Assembly (NCBI GenBank): GCA_021737405.1
Contig: JAIPEG010000026.1
Span: 1 to 36,182 of the forward strand
From: Bacteriovoracaceae bacterium
GTDB taxonomy: Bacteria; Bdellovibrionota; Bacteriovoracia; Bacteriovoracales; Bacteriovoracaceae
Direction: 5' to 3'
DNA: 36,182 nt
In this document: positions 23,018 to 30,507 of the stretch, piece by piece
Layout of the letters: each line of letters opens with the position of its first letter
Position numbering within the stretch: position 1 is the stretch's first letter
Made by a program: the position numbers and the translations under genes
Notes under the pieces: generated by a model
The model's input: only the letters and a program-made list of their open reading frames with translations
Told to the model about the DNA's origin: nothing
The model's database searches: none

Positions 23018-23883
23018 TATGAGTCTAATTGTTGAACTAATTGGATTAATCCTAGGAATCTCTCCGCAGGATTGTTGTTATAGGCCCGGGCCTTTTGGAA
23101 CCATTTAATTTCATCAAGCCATTGTTGTTGGAGGCGCGCGTTGAAGGAATGGTTTTCAAAATATTCATTTAAAAGAATAAAGAGTTTTTCTTGAAGTTCA
23201 TAAGAGCCCTTTAGGGTATCAAGTAGATAATGGAAACTTTTCTGACTTTTAGAAAATTTTACCAAACTTTCTCTTTGAGCGTCAGTTATAATTGAGGCCA
23301 GTCCCGATGGGTTTTCTAGCTGATCTTTAAGGAAGTTTTGGAAATCTTGTGGTTTATTTTCAAATGAAGGCCTATGGGTGGATTTTAGTCGCAAGGTAAT
23401 GGCCCGACTTTCCAATGTTTTTAGTAGAGGTCTATTGTTACCAACAAGAAATATTGTCGTAACTCCTTCTATAGGTTCTTCGAGGGTTTTTAGCCATTTA
23501 TTTGCCAACTGAATGCCAATCTTCTCTGCTTCTTTCACGGCAATAATTTTGTAACTTGATTCTAGGGGGGGATAGCTTTGTGCTTTAAAGAATTCTCTTA
23601 TAGCATCTTCTTCAATTTTAAATTCACGGTGCTCTGGGTTTTTTTCAATGAAGTAAAAGTCACTGTGGTTTTTGAGGTGCTCTCTCGCTTGATCCTTAGC
23701 ATAACCTTTTTCATGAGAGACTATGCTTGTCATAAAATCATGACACCAATGAGACAGTAATTCTGTTGTGTTGAATTCTTCGCACAGAATAGGTGGTCGA
23801 ATAATATAAAAAGGACCTAGCTTATTATGGCGGTAGAGTTCCTCAAGAATTTTCTCTGGTGAAAAATGTTCTTTCTGGATCAT
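23017..23883 (-). CDS. holB: DNA polymerase III delta-prime-like subunit
   Basis: A clamp-loader delta-prime-type protein of 288 residues. The family core is visible at LANKWLKTLEEP (usual form NALLKxLEEP), preceded by YKIIAVKEAEKIG and followed by FLVGNNRPLLKTLESRAITLRL (sensor-1/SRC-like region). There is no Walker A P-loop and no zinc-binding Cys set, so it should be an inactive ATPase subunit that only contributes structure and the arginine-finger-like Ser-Arg. It starts 2 bp after the tmk stop and is surely co-translated. The context tmk-holB-ricT supports holB over the DnaX paralogue. Confidence 0.85.
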   Translation of the reverse strand: MIQKEHFSPEKILEELYRHNKLGPFYIIRPPILCEEFNTTELLSHWCHDFMTSIVSHEKGYAKDQAREHLKNHSDFYFIEKNPEHREFKIEEDAIREFFKAQSYPPLESSYKIIAVKEAEKIGIQLANKWLKTLEEPIEGVTTIFLVGNNRPLLKTLESRAITLRLKSTHRPSFENKPQDFQNFLKDQLENPSGLASIITDAQRESLVKFSKSQKSFHYLLDTLKGSYELQEKLFILLNEYFENHSFNARLQQQWLDEIKWFQKARAYNNNPAERFLGLIQLVQQLDS

Positions 23884-23885
23884 GA

Positions 23886-24578
23886 TTAATTTTCAGGACG
23901 ACTATTATTTTCAAGGATGAGTTGATCTAAGTGATTCTTAATATCTAAGAATACATCCTCAACATCTTGGGCACCATTAACCTGAAGGATTCTTTCCGGA
24001 AATAAGGCAGATGCTTTTTCGTATCCATCAACTAAGGCTTGGTAGAAATCCTGACCCTGCTTTTCAAAGTAGTCCTTCGGAGCGTTTCGCATTTTTTGGC
24101 GATCGTGAGAGAGATTTACTGGAATTTTTAAGTAGAAAGTTAAATGAGGAACGAGAGTAAGTGGAAAAGACGTATGAGATTGTAAAATGGCCTCAAAGCC
24201 TAGGCTTCTTGCTGAACCTTGGTAGGCGAGGGTTGAATCCAAATAACGATCATAAATGATCACAGTATTAGGTATTCCCAATTCCTTTAGGGTTACTTCA
24301 CTTAGGAGTTGTGCCCTAGAAGACGCGAATAAATGAAGTTCAGCAACAGGATGAATGGGGGATTGAGAGTTTAAGATTGCCTGGCGCAGTTTCTCACCAA
24401 ACGATGTTCCACCTGGTTCTCTAAGGACTAGAACTCTAAATCCTTTCTCTTCAAGATAGTCTCTTGCTTTTAATATTTGGGTTGATTTGCCCGCGCCTTC
24501 AATTCCTTCAAAAGAGAGAAAGTAGGATCCTGGAAACGCAGGGGGTCGAAATTTTTTGGCTATTTCTTCTATTGTCAT
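23886..24578 (-). CDS. tmk: Thymidylate kinase
   Basis: Phosphorylates dTMP to dTDP. Visible features are the P-loop FEGIEGAGKST, the substrate-binding VLREPGGTSFGEKLRQ, the DRY motif in IIYDRYLDSTLAYQGSAR, and a LID with Arg/Lys residues around DRQKMRNAP. The P-loop has no Arg before Gly-Lys and the LID is basic, as in the bacterial (type II) enzymes. At 230 residues it is slightly longer than the E. coli enzyme owing to an N-terminal extension. It heads the tmk-holB-ricT-sbcD-sbcC run. No Shine-Dalgarno is clear before ATG 24578, and a TAAAAT box lies 6 nt upstream. Confidence 0.94.
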   Translation of the reverse strand: MTIEEIAKKFRPPAFPGSYFLSFEGIEGAGKSTQILKARDYLEEKGFRVLVLREPGGTSFGEKLRQAILNSQSPIHPVAELHLFASSRAQLLSEVTLKELGIPNTVIIYDRYLDSTLAYQGSARSLGFEAILQSHTSFPLTLVPHLTFYLKIPVNLSHDRQKMRNAPKDYFEKQGQDFYQALVDGYEKASALFPERILQVNGAQDVEDVFLDIKNHLDQLILENNSRPEN

Positions 24579-24622
24579 GCGATCATTTTAGTCAGACTTA
24601 GACACAAAATCACGCTTTTATT

Positions 24623-25957
24623 TTAATAATCACCCTCTTCGTAATTAACTTCATCTAGGGGAAGCTCATCTCCCGCATTAGCAGGTCCTCTAGCGTCCCA
24701 TACCTCAGATGGGCTTATTTCAGGGGCCTCCTCACCAAAACCTGAGCCATAAGAGGCCTCGAGTTTTTCTTGCTCCTGGTCATCATAATAGTCTTTTTCA
24801 GAGTCTATGGTTTGCTTGTCTAGCTTCGCCCTCACGGGGTCTTGCTGAACTGGTGTTTCCCCCTGGTCGTAATCATATTCTTCTTTGTATTCGTCTTTAT
24901 AATCATCTTCGTAGGAATCCCGCTCGTTATCATAAGCGCTATCTTTCATGTGCCTACGGTTATCACCGCCGAAAGAGTCTGTGGTTGTGATAGAGGCAGG
25001 TCTTCTCGTTCTAGGGTTTGATTTTGGCTTTAATCTTGGTGAACGATAGGTATTTGTTTTACGATCAAACTTTTGTTTTGAGTTACTCGTTTGTGTAGTT
25101 TCAATCTGCTCTGAGACTTCTGAAGTTGTCGTTACCTGAATGGGAGTCTTTTTATTAGTAAGAAAATAGAAACTACCGAATAACATGAAACATATCGCCA
25201 CAGCATAAGCATAAGTACTCCCTTTTCCTTTTTCTGGAGTTTGAGGAGGGCCAGTTTCCACTGGGATGTCTGGTGGTAATTCCTGAGAAGGTGACTCTTT
25301 ATCCTTTGTCATTTTATCAAAAGATTTTGCTGTCTTTCCCGATTTTAAATTTTCAAGAAAGGCCAATCCTGCGATGGCCTCTTCTTCTTGTTGGGCGTCT
25401 GTGGGATTTTTTAATTCACTCTCTATTTCCGTGTTACTTTCTTTAAAAATGTCCCAACCAGGAGATTCCGGGAGTGAGTTTTGAGTGTGATCTCTTCTGT
25501 CAAACTCTTCGTATTCATATAACTTTAACCAGACCCTTCCACCATCAAAGGAAACTTGATCAGTTAAAAGAATTTCTTGATTTCCAATAAGTTCATTCAG
25601 TTCCTGGCCCGAAAAAGGACCGGACTTTTGACCTTCTATAAGTATATAGGCCGATTCAATCTCTGAAGGAAACTCCTCAGAGTTTAAGAGTTGTGGTTTT
25701 CTTCGTTGAAAAAACTGGTGATGATATATTTCCTGCCATTCACCAATGCCCTTTGCATCTCTAACATTTGTTCCCTCAGGCAGACCGTATTCATCTTGAA
25801 ATTTCTTTAATTCAACCCCATGGTAAGGTCCCATGGGGACTTCTCCTGGTAGTTGTAGGTGAAAAAAAGGTCCCGTTTTCTCACTCCAATTAGGCGCGGC
25901 CTTGAATGAATTCAATTTCTTCATTAATTGGGAGTCCAAACCGTGAATAGATGCCAT
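24623..25957 (-). CDS. Single-pass membrane protein with two tandem GYF-like domains
   Basis: About 444 residues. Residues 28-86 and 101-155 look like two copies of a GYF_2-type domain: MGPYHGVELKKF then WQEIYHHQFFQRR, and SGPFSGQELNELI then WLKLYEYEEFDRR. One membrane segment follows at about 248-266 (STYAYAVAICFMLFGSFYFL), then a tail rich in Ser/Arg/Thr and then in Asp/Glu/Tyr (YDNERDSYEDDYKDEYKEEY). GYF domains bind proline-rich peptides, so the N-terminal pair should face the cytoplasm and the acidic tail the periplasm; this is inference. I choose ATG 25957 because AAGGA lies 7 nt upstream. In-frame GTG 26068 would add 37 residues but has no Shine-Dalgarno. It lies upstream of tmk with 44 bp between. 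Confidence 0.7.
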   Translation of the reverse strand: MASIHGLDSQLMKKLNSFKAAPNWSEKTGPFFHLQLPGEVPMGPYHGVELKKFQDEYGLPEGTNVRDAKGIGEWQEIYHHQFFQRRKPQLLNSEEFPSEIESAYILIEGQKSGPFSGQELNELIGNQEILLTDQVSFDGGRVWLKLYEYEEFDRRDHTQNSLPESPGWDIFKESNTEIESELKNPTDAQQEEEAIAGLAFLENLKSGKTAKSFDKMTKDKESPSQELPPDIPVETGPPQTPEKGKGSTYAYAVAICFMLFGSFYFLTNKKTPIQVTTTSEVSEQIETTQTSNSKQKFDRKTNTYRSPRLKPKSNPRTRRPASITTTDSFGGDNRRHMKDSAYDNERDSYEDDYKDEYKEEYDYDQGETPVQQDPVRAKLDKQTIDSEKDYYDDQEQEKLEASYGSGFGEEAPEISPSEVWDARGPANAGDELPLDEVNYEEGDY

Positions 25958-26120
25958 AAAAGTGTCCTTATTTAGGTCTTCTCCTGTTTTTTCGGACTCT
26001 CTGGGGCAATACATAAACCTTGATGGTTTTTGTGGGTCAAAGTGCAGAAATTTCCATAAATTTAGCACTCTTATAGGGAATTAGTGGGCCAAGTCTTCAG
26101 AATTTGTTAGGATAAGTTGT

Positions 26121-27449
26121 ATGTTTTGGTACCTCTTAAATTTTATCAGATACACTCTGGGCAGCCTTATCCTGTTCCCGGCCATAATCTTGAACAAAAG
26201 AGTAAGGAAAAGGCGGCGTTTCGAACGAACTTTTGGTCCTCAACATCTCTTAGGGCGAGAGCATGATTACTGGTTTCACGTCAGTTCTGAGGGCGAATTA
26301 GAACAAGTCTTCCCGATTATCCACGGCCTGATTGAAAATCCTCTTTTGACAGATGAATTTTTAAAGAAGCCTATTCTTCTCATTTTTACTTCTCCTTCCC
26401 TTGAAAAGAAGATGGAGGAGATTCAAAAAAACCATAAGGGCATTGATTGCATGGCCTTTCCTCTTGTTAATATTTTTCCTTGGGGGAAAAACAGCATCTT
26501 TAGTTTAAGACCTCCTAAAACATTCTTTATGGTTCGCTACGACTTTTTTCCAGAGTTATTATCGATTGGTCAAAAGTGTGAAAAATTTATTTTGCTCTCT
26601 GCGAGTTTAAAAAATAAAGACAAATCCTTTAAGAGGAATCATTTAAAAAAGCTATATTATAAGCTGATCATTTCTAGCTTTAATCAAGTTTTTGCTTCTG
26701 GTGAGAGGGATAGAGTGCGCATCTCTGAGTTATTTTGTGGCAGCATTGATAAGCATTTACAAGCCCACGACTTTCGCCATGGCCAAATTATTCAAAGACA
26801 GAAGAATCAACCAGAATTAAGAAAAACTCACTGCCTGGATTCTTTAGAAGAATTGCTAAAACCTTTCTCTCTAAATGAGCGTTTTATCTTTGGCAGTATT
26901 TGGTCCAATGAACTCACTATCTTTAATGAGGACTTCATTGAAGCTTTGTTAAAAAAAGAGGTGATGATTTTCTTGGCCCCTCATAAATTAAGTGGAGAAG
27001 AGTGGGAGAAGTTTGAGAACTTTATCCTTATGCTAAAAGAAAAGGGCATTGAAGCCACACTGTGGGATCATTTAGGCATTCGCGGAAGTGGTAACGTCAT
27101 TTTGTGCCAAAGACCTGGTCTTCTTTGTGAATTATATCCTTTCTTTGGCCACTCCTTTGTTGGAGGGGGTCATGGTCGATCCGTGCACTCTTTACTAGAG
27201 CCTTTTTGGGGTGGAGGCCATATTTACTGCGGCCCTAAAACGCACCGGTCTACAGAATATGACTTTGTGGACGATCATAGCCCCCGTCATTTGCACATTG
27301 TCAGAGAGTTACCAGGTCTTTATTCTAACTATCAATTGAATTTGGAAATTGCCCTTGATGAGGGAGCTCGAAGTAAAAGTGCTGAATTAGTAAAACTCAA
27401 TCAGGCGAAATTTATCGAGCATTTTAGTCCATCAGGAAAGAGGCCCTAG
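26121..27449 (+). CDS. Kdo-transferase (WaaA/KdtA)-like glycosyltransferase
   Basis: A 442-residue protein resembling 3-deoxy-manno-octulosonate transferase, which adds Kdo to lipid A at the inner membrane. An N-terminal membrane-associated segment (FWYLLNFIRYTLGSLILFP) is followed by WFHVSSEGELEQ, in the position of the family HxxSxGE motif with the presumed catalytic Glu59. The C-terminal half has FASGERDRVRISELF, FIFGSIWSNE and CELYPFFGHSFVGGG, then VHSLLEPFWGGG and CGPKT where WaaA proteins have GGHNPLEP and GP. Divergence at these motifs leaves open a related but different acceptor. The stop overlaps the start of the next gene (TAGTG). AGGA lies 8 nt before ATG 26121. Confidence 0.75.
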   Translation: MFWYLLNFIRYTLGSLILFPAIILNKRVRKRRRFERTFGPQHLLGREHDYWFHVSSEGELEQVFPIIHGLIENPLLTDEFLKKPILLIFTSPSLEKKMEEIQKNHKGIDCMAFPLVNIFPWGKNSIFSLRPPKTFFMVRYDFFPELLSIGQKCEKFILLSASLKNKDKSFKRNHLKKLYYKLIISSFNQVFASGERDRVRISELFCGSIDKHLQAHDFRHGQIIQRQKNQPELRKTHCLDSLEELLKPFSLNERFIFGSIWSNELTIFNEDFIEALLKKEVMIFLAPHKLSGEEWEKFENFILMLKEKGIEATLWDHLGIRGSGNVILCQRPGLLCELYPFFGHSFVGGGHGRSVHSLLEPFWGGGHIYCGPKTHRSTEYDFVDDHSPRHLHIVRELPGLYSNYQLNLEIALDEGARSKSAELVKLNQAKFIEHFSPSGKRP

Positions 27450-28813
27450 TGTTACAAAAGAATTATTCAAAGGCCGTGGTTGGTAGAAGCTATTTAAGTT
27501 TTATCTATGGGATAGAACTTCTTCGCCATAAACACAGTGTATTGCTTTTAGATGATGAGAGGTTGCAATTTGGTGATCTCTTTAATCACGGTATCACTAG
27601 TCTAGATATTGAATTCTTTAAAGTATGGGGTGCCGATCGCGACATTATCTGTCTTCAAAATATTGAGAATTTTCTCTCTCAAAAGCCCCTTTATTTTAAT
27701 TGGGGTCAAAAGAGAGTTCGACTAGGTGATGGTGTCTGGAGCAATCTAAGAGAACTTTATCGAAAATTCCCTCAGTTCTTTCCGTTTGAATCTTTCTTCT
27801 ATGGAGATGATCCATCGATAAAGGAGAACTTTGAAAAAGATTATAATCTGCTGACAAAGAGACTCGGAACAAATGGATTTCGCTTTAAAACACTTGAGAA
27901 CACGACGATTGAGTTTTTATTGGGTCAATCTCCTCAAAATATAAAGGACGCTTTCTTATTATTTAAAAAAGGCATTAAGGACAATAAGAAGCAAGCGTGG
28001 AGGTTTCTTTATTTCGCGCGGGCAATCTATCATAAGCGTTTAGCAAGTTCTCACTCGGAGGTGGAGCTTTTTCACTTCTTCATCTCCCTTTTGAGTCCTC
28101 ACTACTTATTAGAGGATCAGCTTCTTATAAAAGAGCTCGCTGAAGTCTTTATTGAAAAGGGCGGCCACTTCAAAGAAACTCAGGTTCGAGAGTGGAAGTT
28201 TTATAAGGGCATGCCCTGGTCGATGGAGTTGGCAAGTTTTGAAGGGATTATTCACCCTCAAAAAATTGCGTTCTTAGGCTCATGGCCTTTAGGTCTACCT
28301 CTAAAGGTGAAGCACGGCTGGCAGAGATTTCAGTCTATTCACTTTGAAGCTGATTACACAGACCACCGCCTTAAAGGCAGAGTGGGGGATTGGGTCATTT
28401 GGAGTTCTCCTGATTATCTGGCCACAGACTTACCCATGTGGAGATTAGAGATAATGGATGGCGTGATCCGTGGCCAATTTCTATACCGAGAAAAACTTGG
28501 CTCGAAACTTACTTTTTATAAAGAGCTGTTAAACCGTCTGCTCTTTAAAGGTCTCGAAGAGTGGTTACCCGGAGTCACCAATTCATTGGTGAATTTAAAG
28601 TATCACCCTGGGCGAGAAGTTTATCTCGATCAATCAAATTTCTTCAAGTCCCCCCCTTTACCGCGGTTGCGTGAAGTGAAGCTTTATGACTTTTCGAGTC
28701 CTTTTCTCAAAAATAAGTTAAAGAATGTATCTTACTTTGGCCCCTTAAAGGGCTGCCCTTTGGGTCTATACGGTCAGCTTCTTGAATTGAAAGAAGTCTC
28801 AAAGTATCAATAG
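27449..28813 (+). CDS. Divergent flavoprotein-like protein coupled to the Kdo-transferase-like gene
   Basis: 454 residues, unrecognised as a named family. The start (SKAVVGRSYLSFIYGIELL, then SVLLLDDE) has the strand-helix-strand shape of an FAD- or NAD-binding Rossmann motif, but GxGxxG is degenerate (G-R-S-Y-L-S). The last 25 residues (NVSYFGPLKGCPLGLYGQ) resemble the C-terminal FAD-contact motif of phytoene-desaturase or amine-oxidase-type flavoproteins. The middle is basic, aromatic-rich and without membrane segments. It starts with GTG, one base overlapping the upstream stop, with AGGAAAGAGG as Shine-Dalgarno. The coupling suggests a function linked to the transferase, perhaps modifying a lipopolysaccharide sugar or lipid; this is inference only. 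Confidence 0.6.
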   Translation: MLQKNYSKAVVGRSYLSFIYGIELLRHKHSVLLLDDERLQFGDLFNHGITSLDIEFFKVWGADRDIICLQNIENFLSQKPLYFNWGQKRVRLGDGVWSNLRELYRKFPQFFPFESFFYGDDPSIKENFEKDYNLLTKRLGTNGFRFKTLENTTIEFLLGQSPQNIKDAFLLFKKGIKDNKKQAWRFLYFARAIYHKRLASSHSEVELFHFFISLLSPHYLLEDQLLIKELAEVFIEKGGHFKETQVREWKFYKGMPWSMELASFEGIIHPQKIAFLGSWPLGLPLKVKHGWQRFQSIHFEADYTDHRLKGRVGDWVIWSSPDYLATDLPMWRLEIMDGVIRGQFLYREKLGSKLTFYKELLNRLLFKGLEEWLPGVTNSLVNLKYHPGREVYLDQSNFFKSPPLPRLREVKLYDFSSPFLKNKLKNVSYFGPLKGCPLGLYGQLLELKEVSKYQ

Positions 28814-28821
28814 TTCCTGCT

Positions 28822-28849
28822 TTGATCTAAAAGGGTTTTGCTTTAAACT
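28822..28849 (+). promoter_or_regulatory. Promoter-like element with leaderless spacing before the Flp-like gene
   Basis: TTGATC (28822-28827), a 16-nt spacer and TAAACT (28844-28849), each four of six to consensus. The -10 ends exactly 7 nt before ATG 28857 and there is no Shine-Dalgarno at usable spacing, the same layout as at 5220-5233. Confidence 0.4.
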
Positions 28850-28856
28850 AAATCTA

Positions 28857-29099
28857 ATGGAATTCTTTAAAGGCTTCCCCCAGAGGGAAGAAGGTCAAAC
28901 AAGTGTTGAATACATTCTCCTCGTTGGAGCAATGGCCGCCGTTATTTTCTCCATCCTTTCCAATTTACGAGGGCGCATTCTTCCAGGCTCAAACCCTTGC
29001 CCCCCTGAAGACAGGTCTATGGGTTGTGGGTTAAGTCGCATTGTCGAAAGCCTTGGAACCACAGATCCTAATTTTCGCTATTTTCGTATCAGAAAATAG
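28857..29099 (+). CDS. Flp/TadE-type prepilin-like small protein
   Basis: An 80-residue protein with a type IV prepilin-like N-terminus: a short basic leader ending in REEG, then QTSVEYILLVGAMAAVIFSI. Prepilin peptidase would cut after Gly, leaving Glu at position 5 of the mature protein, as in Flp and type IV pilins. The hydrophobic helix is followed by a short basic and Cys-containing tail (NPCPPEDRSMGCGLSR) that could form a disulfide. No tad/cpa secretion genes lie nearby, so it is an orphan pilin or pseudopilin in this window. It starts 43 bp after the flavoprotein-like gene and has no Shine-Dalgarno. Confidence 0.72.
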   Translation: MEFFKGFPQREEGQTSVEYILLVGAMAAVIFSILSNLRGRILPGSNPCPPEDRSMGCGLSRIVESLGTTDPNFRYFRIRK

Positions 29100-29254
29100 A
29101 CACTTATTTCAGGTAGTTAGCATAAGTTTGTTGTAATACTTACACAAGGCGTCTAAATCTCTTTAACTCTTAGCTTGATTTGCTATAACACATTCGATTA
29201 TAGCTTATTGGGTTACTGTTTTTCTCGAAGAGAAAGAGGATTTAGGAGATAAAA

Positions 29255-30298
29255 ATGAAAACAATGATGACTCAGGAAATGAGAATTTTAGCCGCCATGG
29301 CACTGCTTTGTGCAGCACCTTTGGCCCTTGGACAAAACGATCCCTTACTCTCTGATACTGAAGAGATCCTAAATTCTGATCAGATTGATATTGATGGTAG
29401 GTTTCGTAAAGAATCGGCCGCTGATCGTATTGAGAAAATGAGAAAGCGCCTAGAGACACAAAACGAAGAAATGGTTCAAAAGAAGATTGAGGATATAAGA
29501 ATCAATCAAGAAAAAGAACTTGCTGGTAAACTTCAAAAGGCTTTTAGAGGCAACATGCAGGCAATGGATGATATGGACTCAGTCCAAACTGTTCAAGCTG
29601 CTCCTCAGAGAATCGTTGCTCCGGCACCAATCGTTGAAGAAAAGAGCGAATTAAAAAATAAGATCATTCCATACTTTGGTGTACGTCAGTACAACGGTGA
29701 GAATGTTGATTCATTTGAGTCAAAAATAAACGCTGGTTTGACAATGGAAAATATGATCACTGATCACTTCAGTGTTGGTGTTGGCATTAACTACACAACA
29801 ATGGACATCACTGATCGCAACTCTTTCACAGGTTTCAATTCTTTTGGTTACAGTGATGGAGATAATATCTCTTATCAAAATATCAATTTGAATCTAAACG
29901 GTAAGTTTTTTATGACGAAAGACTCTAAAATTCGTCCTTATGTTGGATTAGGTCTTGGTTACAACAGAACAAGTCTCAAGTTAAACGAAGATAATTCTCA
30001 GTTTAACGGTGGCTATAATTTTGGTAACACAGCTTACTCAAATGAAGACTCAAAGGTTTCTGGATCAAACGTTACAGGTTCAGGAATGGTTGGTGCGGAA
30101 GTTAGCTTTACTGACAACCTAGGCCTTAACCTTGAGTTTAATTACACTAGAGCAATTACGTCAGGTTTTGATAGCACTTCTAACTTAGGCTACGGTGCTT
30201 TCAATGACATTGCTAAAGCAAACCTAAGAACTCTTGGTGACAACTTAGAAGCTAGTGATGTTGCTTCACTCAACCTTGGTTTTGTGATTAAGTTTTAA
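29255..30298 (+). CDS. Outer-membrane beta-barrel protein with N-terminal helical region
   Basis: 347 residues with a Sec signal (MRILAAMALLCAAPLALGQ, cleavage likely at about residue 26). Residues about 55-100 are charged and helical, coiled-coil-like (ADRIEKMRKRLETQNEEM). From about residue 125 the sequence alternates in short strands with aromatic and Gly residues (IIPYFGVRQY, HFSVGVGINYTT, IRPYVGLGLGYNR), typical of an OmpA/OmpW-type barrel, and it ends in Phe (LGFVIKF), the usual signal for the BAM machinery. AGGAG lies before ATG 29255. The leader carries a 6-bp TTTCTC/GAGAAA hairpin (29221-29235). A strong terminator follows, so the gene is monocistronic. Function beyond an OMP is unknown. 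Confidence 0.82.
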   Translation: MKTMMTQEMRILAAMALLCAAPLALGQNDPLLSDTEEILNSDQIDIDGRFRKESAADRIEKMRKRLETQNEEMVQKKIEDIRINQEKELAGKLQKAFRGNMQAMDDMDSVQTVQAAPQRIVAPAPIVEEKSELKNKIIPYFGVRQYNGENVDSFESKINAGLTMENMITDHFSVGVGINYTTMDITDRNSFTGFNSFGYSDGDNISYQNINLNLNGKFFMTKDSKIRPYVGLGLGYNRTSLKLNEDNSQFNGGYNFGNTAYSNEDSKVSGSNVTGSGMVGAEVSFTDNLGLNLEFNYTRAITSGFDSTSNLGYGAFNDIAKANLRTLGDNLEASDVASLNLGFVIKF

Positions 30299-30328
30299 TT
30301 AATTCACAGCATTAATAATAAAATAATT

Positions 30329-30354
30329 AGGGGGTCTTCGGACTCCCTTTTTTT
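30329..30354 (+). terminator. Rho-independent terminator with UUCG tetraloop
   Basis: GGGGGTC (30330-30336) pairs with GACTCCC (30341-30347), with one G-U pair, around TTCG closed by C-G, the very stable cUUCGg tetraloop. An A-T pair extends the stem, and seven T follow (30348-30354). It ends the OMP gene transcript. Confidence 0.93.
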
Positions 30355-30444
30355 ATTTTAAAAAGCTTTTGAACCACTTAAGTCAAGTATTGATCCATTC
30401 AAAAATAAACTTCTTATATATCCTATTTAAAGCACGCATGTTCT

Positions 30445-30472
30445 TTGAAAAGAAGCGGCCTTAGCTTATTAT
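30445..30472 (+). promoter_or_regulatory. Sigma70-type promoter of the fadI-fadJ operon
   Basis: TTGAAA (30445-30450) and TATTAT (30467-30472), each five of six to consensus, are separated by 16 nt. Transcription should start near 30479, about 29 nt before the fadI ATG, which has its own AAGGAG. No obvious FadR-like palindrome overlaps it. Confidence 0.65.
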
Positions 30473-30507
30473 AAATTTAGTTTTATTTTTGAATAAGGAG
30501 TCCACCC

